Below, piece by piece: positions 14,221-20,923 of a stretch of 32,310 nucleotides of DNA. The stretch is from a virus. The DNA is taken from the IMG/VR virus record IMGVR_UViG_3300021356_000088, positions 1-32,310 of that record, one strand, 5' to 3'. How positions within the stretch are numbered: the stretch's first letter is position 1; each line of letters opens with the position of its first letter. The position numbers were made by a program, and so were the translations under genes. The notes beneath the pieces are model-generated. The model made no database searches. It had not been told where the DNA came from and was given only the letters and a program-made list of their open reading frames with translations.

Positions 14221-14429
14221 ACCTTGAACAAACAATTGGTGAAATGCTTGAGAAGCACAGTCACCTTCAGCACAATGACAACTTGCTAGTTGCCAATGTA
14301 TATGCGCATCTCTATTCCAACAGATATGCCTTCAATCAATTTCTCTTTAATTTAGCCGATGGCAAAGTGCCATCTCAAAATCAAATCATTAACATCAAAA
14401 ACAAATTAACAAATGAAAAATCTGTTTAA
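14217..14429 (+). CDS. Hypothetical protein (70 aa)
   Basis: Begins in an ATGA overlap with the micro-protein and ends 17 nt inside the ERF gene. The sequence MNLEQTIGEMLEKHSHLQHN... is soluble and mixed-charge without a known motif. It belongs to the early operon by position. I do not recognise it. Confidence 0.6.
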   Translation: MNLEQTIGEMLEKHSHLQHNDNLLVANVYAHLYSNRYAFNQFLFNLADGKVPSQNQIINIKNKLTNEKSV

Positions 14430-14931
14430 ATCTATGGCGGCATTTCAGCAAGAATGCCCAACAATACACAAAGGAACACAAGGGTATGGGTACAGCTATG
14501 CAGACCTTCCTTCTATATTCAAAGTCATCAATCCGCTAATGAAAAAGCACGGACTTGGATTCACGCAAGAACTTGATGGTGATGCACTTGTCACAACCAT
14601 ATTTCATATTGAAAGTGGAGAATTTCGAGCAAGCCGAGCAAACCTAATTCAAGGAGTTCAGTTGAAAGGGATGAACGAATTTCAAGTATTCGGTTCAAAT
14701 TTAAGCTATATGCGCAGGTACTGCATATCAGCAGCACTAGGTATTGTGACTGACAAAGACACAGACGCTGGTGGTCAGCAGGTCAAAGCAGCCAGCAAGC
14801 CACAGCTTAAAGCAAACACATCTTCTTGGCAAAAAGCACAAGAGTACATTGCAGGCGGTGGTGACATTGAAAAAATTACATCTAAGTACGATGTGTCAGA
14901 TGCTTTAATTTCTAAACTAAAATCAATTTAA
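14413..14931 (+). CDS. ERF-family single-strand annealing recombinase (172 aa)
   Basis: Matches the ERF superfamily of phage single-strand annealing proteins: GYGYSYADLPSIFKVINPLM (about 25-45), KHGLGFTQ, a strand pair ending TTIFHIESGE, and GSNLSYMRRYCISAALGI (about 95-112). These promote annealing in recombination-dependent replication or repair. The C-terminal tail (about 120-172) is a linker and a short helical part. It sits with an SSB-like protein downstream and, further off, a RusA resolvase, so a full annealing-resolution set is present. High mosaic exchange in the tape measure would fit such activity. Confidence 0.85.
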   Translation: MKNLFKSMAAFQQECPTIHKGTQGYGYSYADLPSIFKVINPLMKKHGLGFTQELDGDALVTTIFHIESGEFRASRANLIQGVQLKGMNEFQVFGSNLSYMRRYCISAALGIVTDKDTDAGGQQVKAASKPQLKANTSSWQKAQEYIAGGGDIEKITSKYDVSDALISKLKSI

Positions 14932-14932
14932 G

Positions 14933-15181
14933 ATGGGATACGCAAAATACAACGGATGGACTAACTACGCTACTTGGCGTATTGCACTAGAAATATTTGA
15001 TGGATGGGTGATAGAAGGATCAGAACCTATAACATCCTCAGAAGTAGAATCAATTATTGAAGAAGTCGTGTTTGGTGCTACCATCGATGACAATAAATTG
15101 TGTCAAGATTATGCTCGCGCATTTATTGCAAACGTCAACTTTTACGAAATTGCGGCACACATAAACCAAGAATCTAATTAA
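14933..15181 (+). CDS. Small phage protein with NGWTNYATWR motif (82 aa)
   Basis: Begins 1 nt after the ERF stop. The opening YNGWTNYATWRIALEIFDGW is a pattern I recognise from small proteins spread across many phages, of unknown function. The remainder is acidic (EVESIIEEVVFG) with a helical end. Location among recombination genes suggests a DNA-metabolism accessory, but that is inference. Confidence 0.7.
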   Translation: MGYAKYNGWTNYATWRIALEIFDGWVIEGSEPITSSEVESIIEEVVFGATIDDNKLCQDYARAFIANVNFYEIAAHINQESN

Positions 15182-15196
15182 TTAAAATCAGTAAAA

Positions 15197-15454
15197 ATGG
15201 AAAATAACGAACTTATAAAAGTCTTTATCGGACAAGTCAAAAAGGTGCAAACCAAGTATGGCGAAATGACTAAAATCGCATTCGGCACAAAGGATGTCAG
15301 CACAATTCAGAAACACGCTAATGATCAAGGCTGGTCAAATTGGAATCTTAAAGAATCCAAAAGCGGCACTTTCTACCTAGAATTAGATACTTGGCAGCCC
15401 AAAGAGAATCCTCAGTCAAACCATAAAAAAGAAGAGAATGACCTACCTTTCTGA
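15197..15454 (+). CDS. SSB-like protein with acidic tip (85 aa)
   Basis: A short strand-rich protein (LIKVFIGQVKKVQTKYGEMTKIAFG) with a disordered tail ending EENDLPF. The terminal D-L-P-F closely resembles the acidic tip (DDxPF) with which bacterial SSB recruits partner proteins. Its body is only about 60 residues, smaller than a normal OB fold. Its place between ERF and the DnaA-like gene supports a replication/recombination role. It could be a minimal ssDNA-binding protein or a decoy for SSB partners. The end overlaps the next gene by 17 nt. Confidence 0.5.
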   Translation: MENNELIKVFIGQVKKVQTKYGEMTKIAFGTKDVSTIQKHANDQGWSNWNLKESKSGTFYLELDTWQPKENPQSNHKKEENDLPF

Positions 15455-15920
15455 TGAGATACAAGAACTGCGCGCTCAGCTTCCACAATTCGTGGAGGCT
15501 TTGCGCAACGCGAGATTGAATTACGAAGCAGCCAAGAAGCAACTTGAGTTGCTAACCCATAAAAAAGTGGTCTATGATCAGGCGGTAAGCGATGACCAAA
15601 AAGTAGATAGCATTATCAGAACTGTGTCTGATTTGTCAGGCATACCAATGTCAACTATGTTAAGCGCGAACAGACATAGCAAGGTGGTCATTGCGAGGCA
15701 AGTTGCCATTTACTTAATCAAGGAAAACACGCACTTGTCGCTAGGCAGAATTGGCGAGGTCATCAGTAATGGCAGACCGAAGAATCACGCGACCATAATC
15801 CACAGCGTGAAAGCTGTGTTAGATGATTATTGGACTGCAAAAAAGACCAACACCGAAACAGAAAGATATGCGCTTGCAGAACAAAGTAAAGATTTGCTGA
15901 CTGCTAACTTTGAGATATAG
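15438..15920 (+). CDS. DnaA domain IV-like DNA-binding protein (160 aa)
   Basis: Residues about 57-130 match the C-terminal DNA-binding domain of DnaA: DLSGIPMSTMLSANRHSKVV, ARQVAIYLIKE, SLGRIGEVI and NGRPKNHATIIHSVKAV, in place of the usual FGGRDHSTVIHA. The N-terminal 50 residues form a coiled coil (LNYEAAKKQLELLTHKK) instead of an ATPase, so this is a DnaA-like binder without AAA+ activity. It directly precedes the replication initiator gene that carries 11-bp iterons, so binding of the phage origin or recruitment of the host helicase loader is a reasonable inference. Confidence 0.75.
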   Translation: MTYLSDEIQELRAQLPQFVEALRNARLNYEAAKKQLELLTHKKVVYDQAVSDDQKVDSIIRTVSDLSGIPMSTMLSANRHSKVVIARQVAIYLIKENTHLSLGRIGEVISNGRPKNHATIIHSVKAVLDDYWTAKKTNTETERYALAEQSKDLLTANFEI

Positions 15921-15922
15921 TT

Positions 15923-15930
15923 TAATTTTG
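15923..15930 (+). promoter_or_regulatory. Possible -7 box (TAATTTTG) before replication initiator
   Basis: TAATTTTG fits TAnnTTTG and is followed by an A-rich leader and the ATG at 15948. There is no TTTG at 19-21 bp upstream (the nearest, 15893, is 26 bp away). Such 8-mers are expected several times by chance, so support is weak. Confidence 0.3.
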
Positions 15931-15947
15931 AAACAAACAAACAGACA

Positions 15948-16571
15948 ATGGCAAAAGAACTTCCTTACTTTAAGTTTGAACCTAGTGAATGGGATAATGG
16001 CAATATTCAGATGTGCAGCTTTAACACACGCGCAATATTCATTGATCTGTGCTGTATCTATTGGACAAGGGTAGGGGATCTACCTTACGCGCTTGCTTTG
16101 CAAAAAGTATGTAGCAACAATAAGGCAGCATTAGTTGAGTTGCAAAAACACGGAATTATCAAAGTCGAAGATGACTTTATAAGCATTAAATTCCTTGACG
16201 AACAGCTAGATGAATTTGCAGAAACGAGAGCAAAAAGAGCGTCTGCTGCTAAGAAAAGATGGAAGGTAGATGCAAGTGCAATGCAAGTGCATAGCAAAAG
16301 CTATGCTACAAGACAAGACAAGAAGATACAAGATAAGAATATACCATCAGCCGATGAGTTTGTTTCTTATTGTTTATCTAAGCAAGCAAATGTTGATCCT
16401 GCACACGCAAAACTTAAATACGAGCAATGGGTAGAAAACGGCTGGAAGGATGGTTACAATAAACCAATCAAGGTTTGGAAGTCAAAAGCAAACGGAGTCA
16501 TTCCTCATTTGAAGACAATACAACCACAGGGAAAATATAAATTAGACAAAACACAATCAAAAGACTTTTAA
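15948..16571 (+). CDS. Replication initiator, DUF4373/Lin1244-like N-terminal type (207 aa)
   Basis: The N-terminus (PYFKFEPSEWDNGNIQMCS, then FIDLCCIYWTRVGDLPYALA) is the winged-helix type of phage replication proteins in the Lin1244/Lin1753-like (DUF4373) group. Residues 90-130 are a basic hinge, and the C-terminal part (about 133-207, ADEFVSYCLSKQ, YEQWVENGWKDGYNKPI) resembles the helical end of such initiators. The hinge DNA (16270-16323) contains two perfect 11-bp iterons, a 7-bp hairpin and ACAAG repeats, so the origin probably lies inside the gene, as in lambda O. A DnaA-like gene lies just upstream and a DnaB-like ATPase downstream. Confidence 0.72.
   Translation: MAKELPYFKFEPSEWDNGNIQMCSFNTRAIFIDLCCIYWTRVGDLPYALALQKVCSNNKAALVELQKHGIIKVEDDFISIKFLDEQLDEFAETRAKRASAAKKRWKVDASAMQVHSKSYATRQDKKIQDKNIPSADEFVSYCLSKQANVDPAHAKLKYEQWVENGWKDGYNKPIKVWKSKANGVIPHLKTIQPQGKYKLDKTQSKDF
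16270..16323. repeat. Iteron/hairpin cluster inside the replication initiator gene (origin candidate)
   Basis: ATGCAAGTGCA occurs twice in tandem (16270-16280, 16281-16291). The perfect inverted repeat GCATAGC-AAAA-GCTATGC follows (16289-16306), then TATGCTACAAG with further ACAAG units. The iterons are the exact reverse complement of TGCACTTGCAT at 27248, and 16302-16323 is an exact 22-nt direct repeat of 27279-27300. Tandem 11-bp repeats put one protein contact per helical turn. Confidence 0.65.
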
Positions 16572-16572
16572 G

Positions 16573-16758
16573 ATGGACTACAAGCTAATAGATAATATAG
16601 ATATGGATGGCATCGACTATTCAGACTATCCTGATTTCTGCGATGCATTCATTTGCGCTGCTGACTACGATGGCGATCCAATGACACAAGAACAACTAGA
16701 CATATTGAACGAAGATAGACAATTCGTTTATGAGTGCGTTGAAAGTTATATATACTGA
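16573..16758 (+). CDS. Small acidic protein (61 aa)
   Basis: Begins 1 nt after the initiator stop. The protein is strongly acidic (MDYKLIDNIDMDGIDYSDYPDF...) with many Asp and Tyr residues and could mimic DNA or bind a basic partner, but no family is recognised. Two cysteines are present. The gene end is followed by an A-rich 28-nt leader for the next gene. Confidence 0.65.
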   Translation: MDYKLIDNIDMDGIDYSDYPDFCDAFICAADYDGDPMTQEQLDILNEDRQFVYECVESYIY

Positions 16759-16786
16759 AAAAACAAATAGTTAAAATTAAATACTT

Positions 16787-17062
16787 ATGCTAACAATAAA
16801 CAAGATAAAACAAGAATGTATTGAAATAGATATGTCAAATATTGACGCAGGAGATAGGTCGATTGGCACATATATAGATGGTAAGTTTTTTCAATTTAGA
16901 GATTTACACGATGTAGAATTGTTTTATAGTAATATCTCCTTAAAAGAATTACTTACAATTTACTCACAATATAATGGTTTAAAATGCTATAAGGCAGATG
17001 AGCCAAAAGATTATAGAGAATCTTACAATTTAGATATACTTACGATTTTAGAATTATTGTAA
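16787..17062 (+). CDS. AT-rich hypothetical protein (91 aa)
   Basis: Visibly richer in A/T than its neighbours and set off by small gaps (28 nt upstream, 15 nt downstream) rather than overlaps, which suggests recent acquisition. The product MLTINKIKQECIEIDMSNID... is soluble, with IYSQYNGLKCYK in the second half and no known motif. Function unknown. Confidence 0.65.
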   Translation: MLTINKIKQECIEIDMSNIDAGDRSIGTYIDGKFFQFRDLHDVELFYSNISLKELLTIYSQYNGLKCYKADEPKDYRESYNLDILTILELL

Positions 17063-17077
17063 TTACCTACAACGGTT

Positions 17078-17368
17078 ATGAATGCAAGAAATAAACGCAG
17101 GGAGTTAGCCCAGCAACTGAGTGATGCAGACAACTACATCATCATAATGGCTAAAGCAAACAAGCTGGTATGTAACGCTCTGACAAAACAAGGCTTGAGC
17201 TTGATAGGCGCATTCCTTTGCGAGAACGATTACGCAAAAGAATTTATATTTGAGTACATTAAACAATACAAACAGATAACAGATGAGCAAACCAATGACA
17301 ACAGCACCGCTGCAAGTGCTGAACCAAATAAAGCAGCGCAGGATAACGAATCGCAAGAGAGGTCTTGA
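17078..17368 (+). CDS. Hypothetical protein overlapping the helicase gene (96 aa)
   Basis: The N-terminal two thirds is helical (RRELAQQLSDADNYIIIMAKA) with a possible ATP-loader-like compact fold, but no motif decides it. The last 29 residues (EQTNDNSTAASAEPNKAAQ...) are low complexity and overlie the first 86 nt of the ATPase gene in another frame. A small helicase-loader role would fit its position just before a DnaB-like ATPase, but this is only a guess from context. Confidence 0.6.
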   Translation: MNARNKRRELAQQLSDADNYIIIMAKANKLVCNALTKQGLSLIGAFLCENDYAKEFIFEYIKQYKQITDEQTNDNSTAASAEPNKAAQDNESQERS

Positions 17369-18281
17369 CACAGCTTGGTCAAATGCAAACCAATACATAA
17401 GCTTAAAGAAAGGCTATCCCATTATGATAGCTGGAGTAGGTGGCGCAGGTAAGACCGAGTTTACCTTTGACTTAATACTCAACGCATCCTTGATGCACGG
17501 ATGGAAGTGGCTTATCCTATCGCCTGAGACAGGAGACAAATACGAAATCATTGAGATGCTCATTGAAAAGCTGGCAGCAGGCGAAACGCTTGAGCATAAC
17601 AGCGATAATCCAATTAGCGAAGAAAGGCTTGATAAGATAATGCTATGGCTAAATAATCACTTTCGCATACTTGACCCGACAGAACATTGGAAGGAGAACT
17701 TAAACGACCTACAAATGAACATCACTAACTTCTTTGACGCGGTCAACTACGAAGAGCAAAGGCTAGGAGGTCAATTCGATGGAGTTCTAATTGACCCATT
17801 CAATGAACTTGATATAGAGATTGGTGGCAGCAAAACAGCCAATATCGTCAAGAACGAACTTGATGTTCTTATCGCTTGGACAAAAAAGAAGAACTACCTA
17901 ACTATCCTAACGAATCACGCCAACGATAAAAACGAAGTGCGTGAAAAGGATGATGATGGCGAGTGGTATTTTTGGACTCCTCCCAACAAGAAGGATGAGT
18001 GGGCGTATGGTCAGCAGTTTGGGCGCAAAGGTTATCAGATGATATTGCTGTACGAGCCACATCAAATAAAGCAAGTCCAGCTTGCCAATCAAGGCGATAC
18101 AGAGATGCAACACAGCGTTGATAATTACTACAACGTCAGAGATGTATATGTCCAAAAGACTAAGCCGAAAGGTGTAGGCAAGACAGGAAAGTTTAGATTG
18201 TTTTATGATCGTAAACAGCAGCGATACTACAACGTGGATTCGCTGGGCATTAGAAAAGGATTAATTGGTATTAAGAAATGA
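17283..18281 (+). CDS. DnaB-like replicative ATPase/helicase (332 aa)
   Basis: RecA-fold ATPase of the DnaB/DnaB-C type: KRGLDTAWSNANQYISLKKG (about 26-44) as the usual lead-in, Walker A GVGGAGKT (51-58), LILSPETG (about 77-84), Walker B GVLIDPFNEL (167-176) and a downstream block LTILTNHAND. It lacks the N-terminal primase-interacting domain of full DnaB, as short phage forms do. It probably drives the replication fork or acts as a RecA-like accessory. It overlaps the preceding gene by 86 nt; the ATG at 17295 would shorten this slightly. The stop overlaps the next ATG (ATGA). Confidence 0.78.
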   Translation: MSKPMTTAPLQVLNQIKQRRITNRKRGLDTAWSNANQYISLKKGYPIMIAGVGGAGKTEFTFDLILNASLMHGWKWLILSPETGDKYEIIEMLIEKLAAGETLEHNSDNPISEERLDKIMLWLNNHFRILDPTEHWKENLNDLQMNITNFFDAVNYEEQRLGGQFDGVLIDPFNELDIEIGGSKTANIVKNELDVLIAWTKKKNYLTILTNHANDKNEVREKDDDGEWYFWTPPNKKDEWAYGQQFGRKGYQMILLYEPHQIKQVQLANQGDTEMQHSVDNYYNVRDVYVQKTKPKGVGKTGKFRLFYDRKQQRYYNVDSLGIRKGLIGIKK

Positions 18282-18598
18282 GAATGATTGACTTAGAATT
18301 TGATGCTGTGAAAGCGTTGGCGCAGGTAACGATTATGAAGAACACCACGCTGTCAAAAAATCCTGACCATAAGTTTATTGAATACTTTGAGAACATCGAA
18401 ACAACGCTGCGTATAATGCGTGAGAAGAATCTCAAGCTGCTGGGCAGAGTTGAGGCAGCCGAAAGGCAGATTGATAAGTTTAGCCAGCTAGGCAATGACC
18501 AAATTGAGATAGAATACCAAGAAGATGTTAAGCAACAAGATCAGCTAACTGATGAGGCGTGGTTGAAAATTATACCAAACAAGACAACCGCAGGTTAA
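18278..18598 (+). CDS. Helical/coiled-coil hypothetical protein (106 aa)
   Basis: Coupled to the ATPase gene by ATGA. The sequence is mostly helix with heptad character (IETTLRIMREKNLKLLGRVEAAERQIDKF) and an acidic end. It carries no recognisable domain. As the last gene before a small gap it may close the replication operon. Confidence 0.6.
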   Translation: MRMIDLEFDAVKALAQVTIMKNTTLSKNPDHKFIEYFENIETTLRIMREKNLKLLGRVEAAERQIDKFSQLGNDQIEIEYQEDVKQQDQLTDEAWLKIIPNKTTAG

Positions 18599-18620
18599 AT
18601 ATTTTCGTATTATTGCTAAA

Positions 18621-18764
18621 ATGGAAATTTCATTTGGCTTATTACAAGGGTTTGTTTTCGGCATCAACTACTATGATTTTGAAGCAGAAGACAACATTGA
18701 GTGCGTTGTGCAGGTATTCATTGGCATTGTAGCTGTTGAATTTATGTGGTATGAATCTCCTTGA
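18621..18764 (+). CDS. Small hydrophobic protein (47 aa)
   Basis: A 47-codon ORF fills the space before the sigma-like gene and overlaps it by 14 nt. The product MEISFGLLQGFVFGINYYDF... has a second hydrophobic stretch (CVVQVFIGIVAVEFMW), possibly one membrane helix. A TATTTTCG sequence 13 nt before the ATG loosely resembles a -7 box. Function unknown; support is from spacing. Confidence 0.5.
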   Translation: MEISFGLLQGFVFGINYYDFEAEDNIECVVQVFIGIVAVEFMWYESP

Positions 18765-19278
18765 GATTGCATACACAACTGAAAGGCACAGCGATTGGAT
18801 AGTGATGGCTCAAAATTTGGGCGCAGGACATTACGCGGAGGATATTGTGCAGGAAATGTACATCAAGCTGAGTGAGATTAAGAATCCTGAGAGGCTGATA
18901 GATAAAAATAATCCAAATCAGTTGGTAGGTTTTTACGTTTATACTATTATCAGGAGTTTAATAGTTGACTTACAGCGAGTTCAGAAGCGTACTAAGATTA
19001 TCAGTATTGAACATATCAAAGAATTAGAAGCGTCAGAGGTTGACTTTGAGTTTGAAGCAGAGTATGCCAAGAAGCTGGAGGTGATTGAGCAGTCCAAAGC
19101 GGATATGGGGTGGTATGATTTGAAGCTATTTGAACTATATCACAACGAAGGCTTAAGCATACGAAAGCTATCTAAAGAAACGCGCATAAGCGCATCATCA
19201 ATATTTAATACATTGACAAATGCCAAGAGCAAAATCAACGAAGCCTACAACGAGGCGAAGAAAGAAAGCACCAAGTAA
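18751..19278 (+). CDS. Sigma-70/ECF-like transcription factor (175 aa)
   Basis: Looks like a small sigma factor with region 2 (about 20-75: GHYAEDIVQEMYIKLSEI, FYVYTIIRSLIVDLQRVQKR) and a C-terminal helix-turn-helix of region 4 type (about 130-165: YHNEGLSIRKLSKETRISAS). The ATG at 18751 is preferred over a TTG at 18736. It would bind core RNA polymerase and direct it to phage promoters; the repeated CGTTTATW elements before late genes are obvious candidates. It overlaps both neighbours. The family call is from motif pattern; a non-sigma DNA-binding protein is possible. Confidence 0.68.
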   Translation: MNLLEIAYTTERHSDWIVMAQNLGAGHYAEDIVQEMYIKLSEIKNPERLIDKNNPNQLVGFYVYTIIRSLIVDLQRVQKRTKIISIEHIKELEASEVDFEFEAEYAKKLEVIEQSKADMGWYDLKLFELYHNEGLSIRKLSKETRISASSIFNTLTNAKSKINEAYNEAKKESTK

Positions 19279-19654
19279 AGGTTTAGGCGATACCATAGAG
19301 AAGGTAACAGAAGCCACAGGAATAAAGAAGGCGGTCAAATGGTTGGCTGGTGAAGATTGTGGATGCGATGCTCGCAAGGAGAAGTTGAACAAGTTATTTC
19401 CATACGATCGGCACAAGCCAAAGAAATGTATGTCGGAGGCGCAGTATAACCAATGGACAAAGGTCAAGGACATCACGAAGCAAGACAAGCATAGATACCT
19501 TACAGAAGTCTATCCTGTGATTGCACAGATACACGCGATTGTTTTCGACCATAGATACCACGAGCCTTGCACCTGCACACCAAGACAATGGGAGCAATGG
19601 CGTAAAGATTTAGACCAAGTTTATTCAACATACCAAGAAGATGCAAAAAGTTAA
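19220..19654 (+). CDS. Cys-rich basic protein (144 aa)
   Basis: Starts 59 nt inside the sigma-like gene. A basic N-terminus (KSTKPTTRRRKKAPSKG) is followed by GLGDTIEKVTEATGIKKAVKWL, then GEDCGCDARKEKLNKLFPY, KKCMSEAQY and CTCTPRQWEQW. The paired CGC and CTC clusters suggest zinc binding. I recognise the GEDCGCDxRKEKLNKLFPY block from Bacteroidetes phage genomes but no function is known. It precedes the ParB-type gene by a 14-nt overlap and may belong to the same unit. Confidence 0.65.
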   Translation: MPRAKSTKPTTRRRKKAPSKGLGDTIEKVTEATGIKKAVKWLAGEDCGCDARKEKLNKLFPYDRHKPKKCMSEAQYNQWTKVKDITKQDKHRYLTEVYPVIAQIHAIVFDHRYHEPCTCTPRQWEQWRKDLDQVYSTYQEDAKS

Positions 19655-20213
19655 GATAACAGAAGTAAAGACCAATCCTAACAATCCGCGATTGATTAAG
19701 GATGACAAGTTCAAGAAGCTGGTCAAGTCAATAAAAGAGTTTCCTCAGATGCTAGAGTTGAGACCCATCGTAGTAAACGATGATATGATAGTGTTAGGTG
19801 GTAATATGCGTTTAAAGGCTTGCAAGGAAGCAGGATTAAAAGAAGTGCCTATCATTAAAGCAAGCGATTTGACTGAAGAGCAGCAGAAGGAGTTTATAGT
19901 TAAGGATAATGTAGGATTTGGTGAATGGGATTGGGATATATTAGCAAACGAATGGGATAATGCACAGCTTGGAGAATGGGGTTTGGATGTTTGGCAGCCT
20001 GAGGAAGAGGTGGACTATTCCATCCTTGATGATGAAGATGTTGAGAATCAGCTTCAAGATATGGCTGATGGGGTTAAGAAGGCTATTCAGATTGAATTTG
20101 AGCCTGACCACTATGAAGAGGCTTACGATCTTGTAAAGTTTTGGCGTGACCAAGATGCTTATATTGGCAAGATGATATTAGACTTCTTGAAATCTGAAAA
20201 GAACAAGCTATGA
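19641..20213 (+). CDS. ParB-like nuclease-domain protein (190 aa)
   Basis: Residues about 1-95 match the ParB/Srx N-terminal domain: NPNNPR (about 12-17), ELRPIVVNDDMIVLGGNMRLKA with the GGNxR motif, and EVPIIKASDLTEEQQKEFI. The rest (DNVGFGEWDWDILANEWD, then an acidic stretch) is as seen in phage ParB-type proteins. These are linked to DNA binding, nicking or modification, and ParB-domain proteins recur in phage gene sets with TET/JBP dioxygenases and glycosyltransferases. Here it overlaps the glycosyltransferase gene by 4 nt. Its exact activity is not determined. Confidence 0.8.
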   Translation: MQKVKITEVKTNPNNPRLIKDDKFKKLVKSIKEFPQMLELRPIVVNDDMIVLGGNMRLKACKEAGLKEVPIIKASDLTEEQQKEFIVKDNVGFGEWDWDILANEWDNAQLGEWGLDVWQPEEEVDYSILDDEDVENQLQDMADGVKKAIQIEFEPDHYEEAYDLVKFWRDQDAYIGKMILDFLKSEKNKL

Positions 20214-20923
20214 AATGCCTTGTTTGCATACCAAGTAAGGCAAGACCAAACAACATAAAGAAGTATGTTGAGCCGTTTATGCAAAGGCTGGAACTTGATT
20301 ACAAGATATTTGTTGAGCCGCAAGACGCTGAACAATATAAGTTTGATAACGTAGTGATTCTTGACGCAAACGACAAAGGGTTAGGGTACGCTACTGCATT
20401 TGCCAAGAAATACGCAGAAGAAAAAGGATACGACCTTTACTTCCGTATAGATGATGATGTGAAGGGTATTGGCGAAATTGAAAAAGATATTGACAGAATC
20501 ATAAAGGCTTTTGAGATAAAGAAGGTTGGAGCGGTTGTGTTTCCTTATTCATTTGAATGGTATGCTAAAACAGATAAGCTATTCACAAGGGTAAATAAAC
20601 GAACGCAAACTTGCTACATAATACGCACGAACTTGTTTAGACCAAATAACAACGTAAGCACATTTGATGATTTTTATCAATACCTTTTGCTGCGCAACGA
20701 CAATTACGACACATTGTATTGTTCAAAGCATTTAATTGACTGCGCACCAGTAGGCGGGGGCACGGGCGGCTTGCAAGTTTTTGATCGTTCAGAAATGGCT
20801 TTAAATGAGATTAACATATTCAAAAGCATTGACCCGACAATTAAGGTAATAACTAAGCCTGACAAGCCTTGGAAATACGAGCCTAAGTTTACGGATAAGA
20901 AATACAGAAGTAAAAAGATATGA
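20210..20923 (+). CDS. TAGT/GREB-type DNA-modification glycosyltransferase (237 aa)
   Basis: GT-A-like nucleotide-sugar glycosyltransferase of the TET/JBP-associated (TAGT, GREB1-related) group. Visible are CIPSKARPNNIKKYVEPF (6-23), VEPQDAEQY (35-43), NDKGLGYATAFAKKYAEEKG (54-73), the acidic metal site RIDDDVKGI (D81-D83) and PVGGGTGGLQVFDRSEM. The family adds a sugar to oxidised bases in DNA; the trypanosome base-J glucosyltransferase is related. It is coupled by ATGA to the ParB-type gene before it and to the dioxygenase after it, so it most likely acts on the dioxygenase product. Donor sugar unknown. Confidence 0.75.
   Translation: MKCLVCIPSKARPNNIKKYVEPFMQRLELDYKIFVEPQDAEQYKFDNVVILDANDKGLGYATAFAKKYAEEKGYDLYFRIDDDVKGIGEIEKDIDRIIKAFEIKKVGAVVFPYSFEWYAKTDKLFTRVNKRTQTCYIIRTNLFRPNNNVSTFDDFYQYLLLRNDNYDTLYCSKHLIDCAPVGGGTGGLQVFDRSEMALNEINIFKSIDPTIKVITKPDKPWKYEPKFTDKKYRSKKI

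Noticed and set aside
16723-16735. TTCGTTTATG in the small acidic gene
   Set aside because: Core is similar but it is within a coding region and not followed by an ATG of a gene at the right spacing.
18932-18946. TTACGTTTATAC inside the sigma-like gene, resembling the late element
   Set aside because: It has no start codon at the fixed 4-nt distance and lies mid-gene; probably chance, although an internal promoter cannot be excluded.
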